DNA of 64,000 bases from FEN-1219 sp964503125 (GTDB lineage: Bacteria > Pseudomonadota > Gammaproteobacteria > Steroidobacterales > Rariloculaceae): NCBI GenBank assembly GCA_964503125.1, contig CAZCZE010000020.1:1-64000 (forward strand), in the 5' to 3' direction. Below are positions 50,414 to 60,023 of this stretch, one piece after another. The position numbers were made by a program, and so were the translations under genes. The stretch's first letter is position 1. Each line of letters starts with the position of its first letter. The notes under the pieces were generated by a model. It did no database searches. It was not told the DNA's origin and was given only the letters and a program-made list of their open reading frames with translations.

Positions 50414-51412
50414 TTGAAGATCGCGGTGTTGTTCGGCGGCGACAGCATGGAGCGCGACGTGTCGATCGCCAGCGCCGCACAGGTCGTCGCCGCGCTGCGC
50501 AGCCGCGGTCACGAGGTCATCGCCTACGACTCGGGCCGCGGCAGGCTCACCGGGCCCGACGAGCAGCGCTTGTTCGCGAGCAAGATCGACCGCGAGCCGC
50601 CCGACCACAGCGCCGTCACGAGCCTGCCGACCGTGGTCTCGGCGCCCGATCTCGCCGGCGTCGACCTGGTCTTCCTCGCGATGCACGGCGGCAGCGGCGA
50701 GGACGGCACGGTCCAGGCGCTGCTCGATCTCGCCGGCATTCCCTACACGGGCAGCGGCAAGCTCGGCAGCGCCGTCGGTTGGGACAAGGATGTCTCGAAG
50801 CGTCTGTTCCTCGCGGCCGGCGTGCCGACCCCCGATTGGCTCATGGCGCCCGCCGCGCCCGAGCTCGTGGCGGCGCGGCTGGGTTATCCGCTCATCGTCA
50901 AGCCGAACGGGCAGGGCTCGACGGTCGGGCTCACGCTCGTCGAGAAGCCCGCCGAGCTCGCGAAGGCGATCGAGCTCGCCCGCAGCTTCGATTCCGAGGT
51001 CATGCTCGAGCGCTACGTCGCGGGGCGCGAGCTCACGGTCGGCATCCTCGACGACCAGGCGCTCGCGGTAGGGGAGATCGTCGTGAGAACCGGGCCCATC
51101 TTCGACTACGCCGCCAAGTATCAGGCCGGCGGCGCCGAGGAGATCTTCCCGGCGAAGCTCACGCCGAAGCAGACGGCCGAGGCGCAGGAGCTCGCCCTGC
51201 GCGTGCACCGCGCGCTCAAGCTCGACGTCTACAGCCGCGTCGACTTCCGCATGGACGCGGCCGGCGGGCTCTGGTGTCTCGAGGTCAACACGCTGCCGGG
51301 GCTCACGGCCGCGAGCCTGCTGCCGCGCGCGGCCGCGGCCGTCGGCATCGACTTTCCCGAGCTCTGCGAGCGCATCTGCCGAGGCGCTCTCGCGCGCCGC
51401 CGCAAACCGTAA
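50414..51412 (+). CDS. ddl: D-alanine--D-alanine ligase
   Basis: 332 residues from a TTG start (TGAGGA 8 bp upstream). ATP-grasp ligase that makes D-Ala-D-Ala for peptidoglycan. Motifs: IAVLFGGDSMERDVSIASA (N-terminal fold), FLAMHGGSGEDGTVQALLDL (substrate serine and HGxxGEDG), GYPLIVKPNGQGSTVGLTLV (ATP loop, Gln where many have Glu), SRVDFRMD and CLEVNTLPGLT (Mg-binding acidic residues). It is complete and outside any mur cluster. A TACAAT box at 50376-50381 may be its -10. It is divergent from the BtuB-like receptor gene. Confidence 0.9.
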   Translation: MKIAVLFGGDSMERDVSIASAAQVVAALRSRGHEVIAYDSGRGRLTGPDEQRLFASKIDREPPDHSAVTSLPTVVSAPDLAGVDLVFLAMHGGSGEDGTVQALLDLAGIPYTGSGKLGSAVGWDKDVSKRLFLAAGVPTPDWLMAPAAPELVAARLGYPLIVKPNGQGSTVGLTLVEKPAELAKAIELARSFDSEVMLERYVAGRELTVGILDDQALAVGEIVVRTGPIFDYAAKYQAGGAEEIFPAKLTPKQTAEAQELALRVHRALKLDVYSRVDFRMDAAGGLWCLEVNTLPGLTAASLLPRAAAAVGIDFPELCERICRGALARRRKP

Positions 51413-51430
51413 GAGGTGCCGGCACCTCTT
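51411..51430. repeat. 20-bp perfect palindrome after ddl
   Basis: AAGAGGTGCC (51411-51420) is followed directly by its reverse complement GGCACCTCTT. It overlaps the ddl stop codon. The same half (GGCACCTCTT) also occurs at 3439-3448 and 62690-62699. It may be a short extragenic palindrome (REP-like) or a protein-binding site. There is no T-run close enough for a standard terminator. Confidence 0.6.
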
Positions 51431-51467
51431 GATGGCCGTCACGTTTTTCGGTGTGCAGACGGTCGCG

Positions 51468-51483
51468 TGTGACAACCGTCACA
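51468..51483. promoter_or_regulatory. perfect CRP/Vfr/Clp-type binding palindrome
   Basis: TGTGACAACCGTCACA matches the CRP-family consensus TGTGA-N6-TCACA exactly. It lies 157 bp before the chosen kinase start, in the non-coding gap after ddl. The rest of the gap (51431-51639) shows a weak promoter-like stretch (TTCTTAACGTAAGTT near 51508). Confidence 0.6.
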
Positions 51484-51639
51484 TGCGCGCGGCCGCTTCG
51501 GCCGTACCTTCTTAACGTAAGTTCTGCCCAAGTTCGGCCGACTGTCTTGCGCATGGGTGATCCCCGGCCGACGGGCGCGCGTACCCGTGGCTGCGCGCAA
51601 CGGCGGCGGTCACCCGACGGGGAAACGAGGGATGCGACA

Positions 51640-54600
51640 TTGGAGGTAGCAGAGCTACCGGGCTACGAGCGCGGGCAGCCGATCCACGACAGCAGCGCGT
51701 CGGCGGTCTATCGCGCGCGGCGCTCGAGCGACGGCGCGTGCGTCGTCGTCAAGCGCTCGCAAGGCCACTCGGTGCCGGCGCGCCAGCTCACGCGCTACCG
51801 CAACGAGTACGACCTGCTGCGTCTGCTCGACTGCCCCGGCGTCGTCAAAGCCTACGATCTCGTCCGGCACGACGGTCAAATCGCGATCGTGCTCGAGGAC
51901 CTGCCGGGCATCTCGTTGCGCCGCTGGATCGAGTCGTCGGGCGACGCGCCCATGCTCGAGCGGTTGGGCGTAGCAATCCAGCTCGCCGACACCGTCGCCG
52001 CGACGCACGCGGCGAGCGTCATTCACAAGGACATCAGCAGCCACAACGTCGTCTACGATCCCGCGACACGCCGCTGCACGCTCATCGACTTCGGCATCGC
52101 GACGCGCCTACGCAGCGAGGAGAGCAAGTTCCTGCCGCCGGCCGCGCTCGAGGGCACGCTCGCGTACATGGCGCCCGAGCAGACGGGCCGCATGAACCGC
52201 AGCCTCGACTACCGCGCGGATCTCTACTCGATCGGCGTGACGCTGTACGAGCTCTTCACGGGCAGCCTGCCGCACGTGAGCGCCGACCGGCTCGAGATGG
52301 TCCACTTCCACATCGCCGGCAAGCCCGTGCCGCCATGCGAGCGCGACGCGCGCGTGCCCGAAGCTCTCTCCGACATCGTGCTGAAGCTCTTGCAGAAGGC
52401 GCCCGAGGACCGCTACCAGAGCGCGAGCGGGCTCGCGGCCGACCTGCGCCGCTGCCAAGCGCAGCTCGAGAGCGGCGGCTCGGTCACGCGGTTCGCCCTC
52501 GGCAGCGCCGATGCCATCGACCGGTTCGAGCCGCCGCAGAAGCTCTACGGACGCAAAGCCGAGACGCAAACGTTGCTCGCGACCTTCGAGCGAGTCGCGC
52601 GCGGCGGCGTCGAAACGATCACCGTGGCGGGCCAGCCCGGCATCGGCAAGACCTCGCTCGTGCAGGAGATCTACCAGCCGATCACGCGCCGGCGCGGCTA
52701 CTTCGCGGCCGGCAAGTTCGATCTATTGCAGCAGAACGTGCCGTTCAGCGCGCTCGTCACGGCGCTCCAGGACCTGGTCGGGCAGCTCTTGACGGAGAGC
52801 GAGGAAGAGATCGCCCAATGGCGCGAGACGATTCAGGCCGCCGTCCATCCCAACGGCCAGCTCATCGTCGACGTGGTCCCGGCGCTCGAGCTCATCATCG
52901 GGCCGCAGCCGCGTCTGACCGAGATCGAGGGGCTCGAGGCGCAGAACCGGTTCAAACTGGCGTTCCAGAACTTCGTGCAGGTGTTCTGCAAGAAATCGCA
53001 TCCGCTCGTGCTGTTCCTCGACGACCTGCAGTGGGCGGACTCGGCGAGCCTCAACCTCATGACGCTCATCGTCTCGGCGCGCGCGACCGAATCGCTGCTG
53101 CTCGTGCTGACGTATCGCGACACCGAGGTCTCGGCCAACCATGCGTTCCTGCTCGCCGTCAAGGAACAGGCGAAGCAGGGCGTGCCCGTGCAATCGATCG
53201 ATCTGCAGCCGCTCGGCGTGCAAGAGGTCGCGGAGTTCGTCGCCGACACGTTGCACCAAGACGCCGCGACCGCGATGCCGCTCGCCGAGATCACTCGGCA
53301 GAAGACCGGCGGCAACCCGTTCTTCATGCGGCAGTTCCTCCAGGCCTTGCACGGGGCGCAGCTGATCTCTTTCGATACCGAGACGAGAGCCTTCCGTTAC
53401 GACGTCGAAGCCGTCAAGAACGCCGCGATCACTGAGAATGTCGCGGAGCTGCTCGCGACGAAACTGCAGCGGCTACCCGACCGCACGCGCGCAACGCTGC
53501 GCGTCGCGGCCGTGATCGGCGCGCGATTCGATCTGCGGCTGCTCGCGAACGTGCGGCGCCAGTCGGCGGCGGACACCGACGAGAACTTGCGTCCGGCGGT
53601 CGAGGCCGGGCTCGTGGCGCCGCTCACGAGCCTCGAGAGCCTCGACGCCGATGCGATGCAGTCGCCGCTCGTCTACGGGCGGTTCGCGTTCCGTCACGAC
53701 CGCGTGCAACAAGCCGCCTATGCGACGGTTCCGGAGAGCGAGCAGCCCAGCCTGCATCTCGCGATCGGTCGAGCCTGGCTCGCGATGACGCCCGCGGCCG
53801 AGCTCGAGAGCCGGCTGTTCGACATCATCGGGCACTTGAACGACGGGCGCGCGCTCATCGCCGGCGAGACCGAGCGCCTCAAGCTCGCCGAGCTCAACCG
53901 GCGCGCGGGAACCAAAGCTCGCGACTCCACGGCCTACGCGCTCGCCGTGCGCAGCTTCGAGATCGCGATCGAGCTCGAAAGCGAGCGTGCCTGGAAGGAG
54001 CGCTACGCGGTGCACTTCGACGTGCACCGGCGCCTCGCGGAGGCACTCTCCCTGACGGCCGACGCCGCCGGTGCGCTGCGCGTCATCGACGGGACGCTCG
54101 AGCACGCTGCGTCGGTGACCGACCGCACGAATCTCTCTGCGATCAAGACCAACGTGCTGCTCGGCATGGGCCGAATACCCGAGGCGCTGGCGTGCGGCCG
54201 CGCCGCCGCGCGGGAGTTCGACATCGACCTGCCCGAGCAGCCGGAGCAAGTCCGCGCGCTGCTGCAGCGCGAGATTCAGTTCATCCGCGAGCGCGCAACG
54301 GCCGTCGGCATCGAGAATTTGCTCGAGCTTCCGGTCATGGACGATCCCGCGACGATGGCGCTCATGAGCCTCATCGCTCACTGCCTGCCGGCCGCGTTTC
54401 AGAGCGACCAGGAATCCTACGCGCTGCTCTGCTGCACGATGGTCCGGCTGTCGCTCGAGCACGGTAACTGCGCGCTCTCGGCGCGCGCTTACGGCTCGTT
54501 CGCGGCGCTGCTCTCCAGCGCCCTGCGCGAATACGAGGACGCGTATCGGTTCGCGAAGCTCGGCGTCGACCTCGCGCACAAGCTCGACGAGACGCCCGTG

Positions 54601-57129
54601 CTCGCGGGCGTGTACTTCCTGCTCGCGATGTTCGCGTCGCATTGGATCAAGCCCATCGACGAGAGCGCCGACCTTTACCAGCAAGCGGTCCGCTTCGGCC
54701 TGCAGAGCGGCGATCATGTTCATGCCGGCTACAGCGTCGCGCGGCGGTTCTCGCACCTCCAGGTGCGCGGTATGCCGCTCGCCGAGTTGCGCGACGAAGC
54801 GAACGCCGCGTTCGAGACGTTGCATCGCATCAGCGATGCGGCGAACCCCGAGTTCTTGAAGCCGCGCGTCGAGCTCATCAACTGGCTCGAAGGGGAGCGC
54901 CGCCACGGGAACACGCTGGGCCATGGCGATGTCGACGAGAACGCGTGGACCGCGACGATTCAGGCGCGCGGCAACCGCTCGTTCGAGGCCGACTGGTTCA
55001 TGATCCTCACGATCCAGCGCTACTACGCCGAGGATTTCGTCGCGGCGCACGAGTTCGCCAAGATCGCCGCGAGCCTGCAGCCGTTCTGCGCCGGGTTCGC
55101 GACGCGCTCCGAGCATGCGTTGTTCTTCGCGCTCGCGACAGCGGCCGTGTATAGCCAAGCCATGCCCGAGGAACGCAGCCAGCTTGGCGAGGCGCTCGCG
55201 ACGGTGCGTGAGTCGATGCGGCGCTGGGTCGCGCTCTGCCCCGAGAATCACCAGCACAGTCAGTTGCTCGTCGAGGCCGAATGCGCGAGGCTGCGCGGCG
55301 CCCGCATCGAGGCCGCCGATCTCTACGATCGCGCGCTCGCTGCCGCGCGCGAGCAGAGATACGTGAACATCGAGGCGTTGGCTGCCGAGCTCGCGGCGCG
55401 TTTCTGGTTCGCGGACGGCAAGCCGGACTTCGGCCGCATCTACCTCGAGAAAGCGCTGCACGCGTACGAGGCCTGGGGCGCGACCGGCAAGGTCGCGGAC
55501 CTCATGGCCAAACACGGGCTCAACCGGACGCGCAGCGCGACGGTGTCGGTGACGTCGAGCTCCACGACGATCGGGCCGGCCGTCGAGCGCGCGGATTCGT
55601 TGGACCTGGCGGCGCTGCTCAAGGCGAGCCAGGCGATCGCCGGCGAGCTCGTGCTCGAGCGGTTACTGCTCAAGCTCATGGACATCATCCGTGAGAACGC
55701 GGGCGCGGAGTCCGTCGTGCTGGTCCTCGAGTCGGACGGCGAGTTCCTCGTGCAGGGCGTCAAGGCCGCCACGGGCGCGGCGCGGGTGCTCACGGCCGAG
55801 CCGCTGCGCCAGTCGGCCGCATGCTCGAACGGCATCGTCAACTACGTGCTGCGCACCTCGGAGCTCGTGGTGCTCGACGACGCGCAGCAGGGCAAGTTCC
55901 GCAACGACCAGTACGTGCGCGATCGGCACCCGAAGTCGGTGCTCTGCGTGCCCGTGGCGTACCAGGGCAAGCTCATCGGCGCCGTCTATCTCGAGAACAA
56001 TCAGGTCTCAAGCGCGTTCACGCCGGACCGCCTCGAGGCCCTGAACATCCTCATGTCGCAGGTAGCCGTTTCCATCGAGAACGCGACGCTCTACAGCCGC
56101 CAAGAGCAGCAGAGCAAAACCATCGAAGCCGCGAACGTCACGCTGACCAACGAGATCGCCGAGCGCAAACGCGCCGAGCGCGAGCTCAGCCGCTACAAGG
56201 ATCACCTCGAGGATCTCGTCAAGGAGCGCACGCGCGATCTCGAGACGGCGCAGGGGCGGCTCGTCGACATGTCGCGGCGCGCCGGCATGGCCGAGATTGC
56301 TTCGGGCGTGCTGCACAACGTCGGTAACGTCATGAACAGCGTCAACGTGGGCGCGAGCGTGGCGCGCGAGGGCGTCACGGCGCTGCCCGTCGAAGGGCTC
56401 ACGCGCGCCGTGGCGCTGCTCGATGAGAACGCGGCTCGGCTCGGCGATTACCTGGTGAACGACGCCGTCGGCCGCAAGCTCCCGGACTACCTGCGCAAGC
56501 TCGGCGGCACGCTCGCGGAAGAGAAGCGAGGAATTCTCGCGAACATCGACCGGCTCGCCGAGCACCTCGAGCACATGAAGCAGATCATCGCCGCGCAGCA
56601 ATCGTACGCCAAGGTTACCGGCGTCACCGAGGTCTGCAGGCTCGACGAGATCGCCGAGTCCGCGCTCGCGATCGACCAGGGCGCGCTGCGCAGCAGCAAC
56701 ATCGAGGTGGTGAGGAGCTACGAGAAGCTGCCGCCGGCGTTCGTCGATCGGCACCAGGTCATGCAGATCCTCGTGAACCTGATCTCGAACGCGAAACATG
56801 CGCTCGAGGACGTCGCGCGGCCCGATCGCCGATTGTCCGTGTCGATCGCGAGGATCGACGGCGGCGTGCGCATCGAAGTGAGCGACAACGGCTTAGGTAT
56901 CGTGCCCGAGAATCTATCGAAGATCTTCACGCACGGCTTCACGACGAAGAAGACCGGGCACGGTTTCGGCCTGCACAACAGCGCGAACGCCGCGCAGCAG
57001 ATGGACGGCAGCCTCACGGCCCACAGCGACGGGCCGGGCCAGGGCGCGAGCTTCGTGCTGCTCATGCCCGTTCAGTATTACGAGCAACCGGTCGAGGACA
57101 GCCTCGTGGCCGCGGGGCAGGGCGCATGA
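51640..57129 (+). CDS. giant Ser/Thr kinase - AAA ATPase - GAF - histidine kinase
   Basis: 1829 residues. TTG at 51640 with ACGAGGG before it starts right at the kinase fold (EVAELPGYERGQPIHDSSAS), as in related proteins. Kinase domain 5-265: HKDISSHN catalytic loop, LIDFGIATR, GTLAYMAPEQTGRMN. Walker A AGQPGIGKTSLV at about 329-340, Walker B VLFLDDLQWADSAS near 460: the signalling ATPase module. TPR-like helices span 700-1270, and a GAF domain about 1325-1480. After a coiled coil, the DHp motif VLHNVGNVMNSVNV (His1560) and HATPase N-box (QILVNLISNAKHAL), DNGLGIVPE, GHGFGLHNS follow. The gene overlaps the next one by ATGA, so its phosphate probably goes to that receiver. There are no membrane segments, so it should sense cytoplasmic signals. 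Confidence 0.9.
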   Translation: MEVAELPGYERGQPIHDSSASAVYRARRSSDGACVVVKRSQGHSVPARQLTRYRNEYDLLRLLDCPGVVKAYDLVRHDGQIAIVLEDLPGISLRRWIESSGDAPMLERLGVAIQLADTVAATHAASVIHKDISSHNVVYDPATRRCTLIDFGIATRLRSEESKFLPPAALEGTLAYMAPEQTGRMNRSLDYRADLYSIGVTLYELFTGSLPHVSADRLEMVHFHIAGKPVPPCERDARVPEALSDIVLKLLQKAPEDRYQSASGLAADLRRCQAQLESGGSVTRFALGSADAIDRFEPPQKLYGRKAETQTLLATFERVARGGVETITVAGQPGIGKTSLVQEIYQPITRRRGYFAAGKFDLLQQNVPFSALVTALQDLVGQLLTESEEEIAQWRETIQAAVHPNGQLIVDVVPALELIIGPQPRLTEIEGLEAQNRFKLAFQNFVQVFCKKSHPLVLFLDDLQWADSASLNLMTLIVSARATESLLLVLTYRDTEVSANHAFLLAVKEQAKQGVPVQSIDLQPLGVQEVAEFVADTLHQDAATAMPLAEITRQKTGGNPFFMRQFLQALHGAQLISFDTETRAFRYDVEAVKNAAITENVAELLATKLQRLPDRTRATLRVAAVIGARFDLRLLANVRRQSAADTDENLRPAVEAGLVAPLTSLESLDADAMQSPLVYGRFAFRHDRVQQAAYATVPESEQPSLHLAIGRAWLAMTPAAELESRLFDIIGHLNDGRALIAGETERLKLAELNRRAGTKARDSTAYALAVRSFEIAIELESERAWKERYAVHFDVHRRLAEALSLTADAAGALRVIDGTLEHAASVTDRTNLSAIKTNVLLGMGRIPEALACGRAAAREFDIDLPEQPEQVRALLQREIQFIRERATAVGIENLLELPVMDDPATMALMSLIAHCLPAAFQSDQESYALLCCTMVRLSLEHGNCALSARAYGSFAALLSSALREYEDAYRFAKLGVDLAHKLDETPVLAGVYFLLAMFASHWIKPIDESADLYQQAVRFGLQSGDHVHAGYSVARRFSHLQVRGMPLAELRDEANAAFETLHRISDAANPEFLKPRVELINWLEGERRHGNTLGHGDVDENAWTATIQARGNRSFEADWFMILTIQRYYAEDFVAAHEFAKIAASLQPFCAGFATRSEHALFFALATAAVYSQAMPEERSQLGEALATVRESMRRWVALCPENHQHSQLLVEAECARLRGARIEAADLYDRALAAAREQRYVNIEALAAELAARFWFADGKPDFGRIYLEKALHAYEAWGATGKVADLMAKHGLNRTRSATVSVTSSSTTIGPAVERADSLDLAALLKASQAIAGELVLERLLLKLMDIIRENAGAESVVLVLESDGEFLVQGVKAATGAARVLTAEPLRQSAACSNGIVNYVLRTSELVVLDDAQQGKFRNDQYVRDRHPKSVLCVPVAYQGKLIGAVYLENNQVSSAFTPDRLEALNILMSQVAVSIENATLYSRQEQQSKTIEAANVTLTNEIAERKRAERELSRYKDHLEDLVKERTRDLETAQGRLVDMSRRAGMAEIASGVLHNVGNVMNSVNVGASVAREGVTALPVEGLTRAVALLDENAARLGDYLVNDAVGRKLPDYLRKLGGTLAEEKRGILANIDRLAEHLEHMKQIIAAQQSYAKVTGVTEVCRLDEIAESALAIDQGALRSSNIEVVRSYEKLPPAFVDRHQVMQILVNLISNAKHALEDVARPDRRLSVSIARIDGGVRIEVSDNGLGIVPENLSKIFTHGFTTKKTGHGFGLHNSANAAQQMDGSLTAHSDGPGQGASFVLLMPVQYYEQPVEDSLVAAGQGA

Positions 57130-59180
57130 GCGCGTCGCAGAAGCTCAAAGCGCTCGTCGAGTCGAATCGGCGGATCCTCGTCGTCGACGATAATCGCGCG
57201 ATTCACGAGGACTTCCGCAAGATCCTCGGGCCTGCGTCGAGCGCGCGCGACGAGCTCAATGCGCTCGACGCCGAGCTGTTCGGCACGGCGACGGAGTCGG
57301 CCGGTGAAAGCTTCGAGCTCGACTCGGCATTCCAAGGCGAGGAGGCCATCGACAAGGTGCGCGCGGCACGCGCGGCCGCCCGCAGCTACGCCTTGCTGTT
57401 CGTCGACGTACGCATGCCGCCGGGGCTCGACGGCATCGAGACCACGGCGCGCCTGCTGCGAGAGGACCCCGACGTCGGCATCGTGATTTGCTCTGCGTAT
57501 TCCGATCACAGTTGGCAGGAGATGACGGCGGCGTTCGGTAAGACGGATCGCGTGCTGATTCTCAAAAAGCCGTTCGACACCGTCGAGGTGCGGCAGCTCG
57601 CGCACGCGATGCAGCGGCGCTGGGAGCTTACGCGCCTCGCCGCGATCAAGGCCCAGGACATGGCCGCCTTGATCGACGCGCAGACGGCCGAGCTGCGCGC
57701 GGCGAACGACGCGCTCAAGAAAGAGGCGGCCCTGCGCGAGGAGGCGCTGAGAAGCCTCGGCGAGTCGCACGAGCAGATCCGGACGCTCGCCTACCAGGAC
57801 GGGCTCACGGGGCTACCGAATCGGCGGTTGTTCAACGAGCATCTCGAGAAGGTCCTGGCGCGCGCACGCCGCAAGGGTACCGCGTTCGCCGTGCTGTTCA
57901 TCGACATCGATAACTTCAAGCTCATCAACGACACGATCGGCCATCAGGCGGCCGACAAGGTGCTGCGCCAGCTCTCCGCGTCGTTGGGCGAATTGATTCG
58001 CACCGACGACATGCTCGGCCTCTACCGCGACGACAACGTCGACCCGGCCGCGACCATCACGGTCGAGCTGCTCACCGACTCGGTGCTGTCGCGGCTCGGC
58101 GGCGACGAGTTCATCGTGCTGTTGCCCGACACGCGTGACCGCTTCGCGGCCGGCACGGTCGCGCGGCGGATCCTGACCCATCTCGAACAGCCGATGCGCG
58201 CCGACCATCACGAGGTATTCGTGACCGCGAGCATCGGCATTGCCACTTTCCCCGAGGACGGGCTATCGGCAGAGGTGCTCATCCGCAACGCCGACACGGC
58301 CATGTACCACGCGAAGCAGCAGGGCAAGGCGGCGTTCCAATATTACTCGGCGGCCATGAACGCCGCGTCGGTCGAGCGGCTCACGCTCGAGACGGGCTTA
58401 AGGCGCGCGCTCGAGGACGGCAGCCTCGAGCTCCAGTACCAACCGCAGGTTGAGATGAAGGGCGGCCGAATCATCGGCGCCGAGGCTCTGCTGCGGTGGC
58501 GCCACCCGGAGCGCGGCTACATCTCGCCGGCATCGTTCATTCCGATCGCCGAGGATTCGGGCCTGATCTTGCCGATCGGCGAGTGGGTTCTCGAGCGTGC
58601 GTGCGCGCAGGCCGTGGCCTGGCAGCGCGCGGGCTTGCCGCAGATCCCCGTGGCTGTGAACGTCTCCGGCGTACAGTTCCAACGTCAGGACTTGACGGCC
58701 GTCGTGCGCCGCACGCTCGACGCCACGGGACTCGCTCCGTCGCTGTTGCACATCGAGATCACGGAGACCGTGATCGTGTCGGCGCACGAACGCGCCGTGG
58801 CGGTGCTCGCCCAGTTGCGCGAGCTCGGCGTGCGCTTCGCGCTCGACGACTTCGGCACCGGCTACTCGTCGCTGAGCTACCTCAAGAACTTCCCGATCGA
58901 CACGCTCAAGATCGACCGCTCGTTCGTCAGCGAGATGCTCACGGATTCCAGGACGGCATCGATCATCGAAGCCATCATCTCGATGACGCGTGTCCTCGGC
59001 TTGAGCGTCATCGCCGAAGGCGTCGAAGATCAGGCGCAGTACAAGTTCCTGCAAGAGATCGGCTGCGACGCCGTCCAGGGCTTCTACGTGAGTAAGGCCG
59101 TGCCCGCCGACGAGTTCGCCGCGCTGCTCGCCGAGCGGCGAGAACCCGTGCCCGCCGGCGCGGTGAAGCGCGTGCGGTAA
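57126..59180 (+). CDS. response regulator with GGDEF and EAL domains
   Basis: 684 residues. A receiver domain at 15-165 with acidic pair D21-D22 (ILVVDDNRAIHEDF), phosphoacceptor D94 (LLFVDVRMPPGLDG) and LILKKPF. It is longer than usual because of an inserted segment (about 40-60). A coiled-coil linker follows (LIDAQTAELRAANDALKKEA). The GGDEF domain has DGLTGLPNRRLF, FIDIDNFKLINDTIGHQAAD, SRLGGDEFIVLLPD; an insertion (MLGLYRDDNVDPAATITVEL) precedes the active loop. The EAL domain is intact: IIGAEALLRWRHP, PVAVNVSGVQF, IEITET, LDDFGTGYSSLSYLK, VIAEGVED. It should make and/or degrade c-di-GMP under control of the kinase whose stop overlaps its start. Confidence 0.92.
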   Translation: MSASQKLKALVESNRRILVVDDNRAIHEDFRKILGPASSARDELNALDAELFGTATESAGESFELDSAFQGEEAIDKVRAARAAARSYALLFVDVRMPPGLDGIETTARLLREDPDVGIVICSAYSDHSWQEMTAAFGKTDRVLILKKPFDTVEVRQLAHAMQRRWELTRLAAIKAQDMAALIDAQTAELRAANDALKKEAALREEALRSLGESHEQIRTLAYQDGLTGLPNRRLFNEHLEKVLARARRKGTAFAVLFIDIDNFKLINDTIGHQAADKVLRQLSASLGELIRTDDMLGLYRDDNVDPAATITVELLTDSVLSRLGGDEFIVLLPDTRDRFAAGTVARRILTHLEQPMRADHHEVFVTASIGIATFPEDGLSAEVLIRNADTAMYHAKQQGKAAFQYYSAAMNAASVERLTLETGLRRALEDGSLELQYQPQVEMKGGRIIGAEALLRWRHPERGYISPASFIPIAEDSGLILPIGEWVLERACAQAVAWQRAGLPQIPVAVNVSGVQFQRQDLTAVVRRTLDATGLAPSLLHIEITETVIVSAHERAVAVLAQLRELGVRFALDDFGTGYSSLSYLKNFPIDTLKIDRSFVSEMLTDSRTASIIEAIISMTRVLGLSVIAEGVEDQAQYKFLQEIGCDAVQGFYVSKAVPADEFAALLAERREPVPAGAVKRVR

Positions 59181-59183
59181 GAG

Positions 59184-60023
59184 TCAGATCATCGCGAGCG
59201 GGGTCGCGCCGCGCGGCGCCGGGAACGAGCGCTCGAGCTCGGTCAGGTCGGCTGCTTCGAGATCGAGTGTTAGCGCAGCATGGTTGTCGCGCACGTGTTC
59301 CTCGCTGGCGGCCTTCGGGATCGCCAAGACGCCCGACTGGCGCAAAACCCAAGCGAGCGCCACGCGCGCCGGCGTCACGCCGCGCCGCGCGGCGACCTTG
59401 CGCAGCACGGGATGTGTGCGCAGCCGCGTCGAATCGCTGCCGAGCGGCGAGTAGGCCATGGCGGGCACGCCGTGCTCGCGGCACCACGGCAGTAGGTCCC
59501 ACTCGATGCCGCGGTGCTCGAGGTTGTAGAGCACTTGGTTCGTCGCTAGTTCTAAGCCGCCCGCGAGGGCCCGCGCGGCGGCGAGCTCGGCCGTGTCGAA
59601 GTTGCTGACGCCGAAAGCCCGAATCGAGCCGCGGTCGCGCAGCTTCGTGAACGCCTCGAGCGTCTCCGCGAACGGAGTCGAGCCCTGCCAGTGCAGCAGG
59701 TAGAGGTCGAGATAGTCCGTCTTCAGGCGCTTCAAGCTGCGCTCGCACGCGGCAATCGCGCCGCGCCGCGACGCGTTCGACGGCAAGACTTTGCTCACGA
59801 GAAAAACGCGCTCGCGCCGGCCCGCGATCGCTTCGGCGACGAGCTCCTCCGAGCCGCCGTTGCCGTACATCTCGGCGGTATCGATGAGCGTGAGCCCGAG
59901 GTCGAGCCCGGTGCGCAGCGCCGCGAGCTCGCTCGCGCGGCGGCTACGCTGCTCGCCGATCTGCCACGCGCCCTGGCCCAAGCGCGCAACCGGCGTGCCC
60001 GACGGCAGACGAAACACGTTCAT
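59184..60023 (-). CDS. aldo/keto reductase
   Basis: 279 residues. The catalytic tetrad fits: Asp and Tyr in TLIDTAEMYGNGGSEELV, Lys in FLVSKVLPSNAS, His in YLLHWQGSTPFAETLEAF. GVSNFDTAEL, NQVLYNLEHRGIEWDLLPWC and the NADPH-binding end VLAIPKAASEEHVRDN are typical. It is an NADPH-dependent reductase of unknown carbonyl substrate, resembling the YeaE/2,5-diketogluconate reductase-like type. Its ATG overlaps the DUF423 stop (ATGA), forming a two-gene operon. Confidence 0.9.
   Translation of the reverse strand: MNVFRLPSGTPVARLGQGAWQIGEQRSRRASELAALRTGLDLGLTLIDTAEMYGNGGSEELVAEAIAGRRERVFLVSKVLPSNASRRGAIAACERSLKRLKTDYLDLYLLHWQGSTPFAETLEAFTKLRDRGSIRAFGVSNFDTAELAAARALAGGLELATNQVLYNLEHRGIEWDLLPWCREHGVPAMAYSPLGSDSTRLRTHPVLRKVAARRGVTPARVALAWVLRQSGVLAIPKAASEEHVRDNHAALTLDLEAADLTELERSFPAPRGATPLAMI

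Noticed and set aside
53473..55515. Minus-strand open frame of 680 codons inside the giant kinase gene
   Set aside because: Antisense shadow; no motif, and the kinase frame carries conserved modules across the region.
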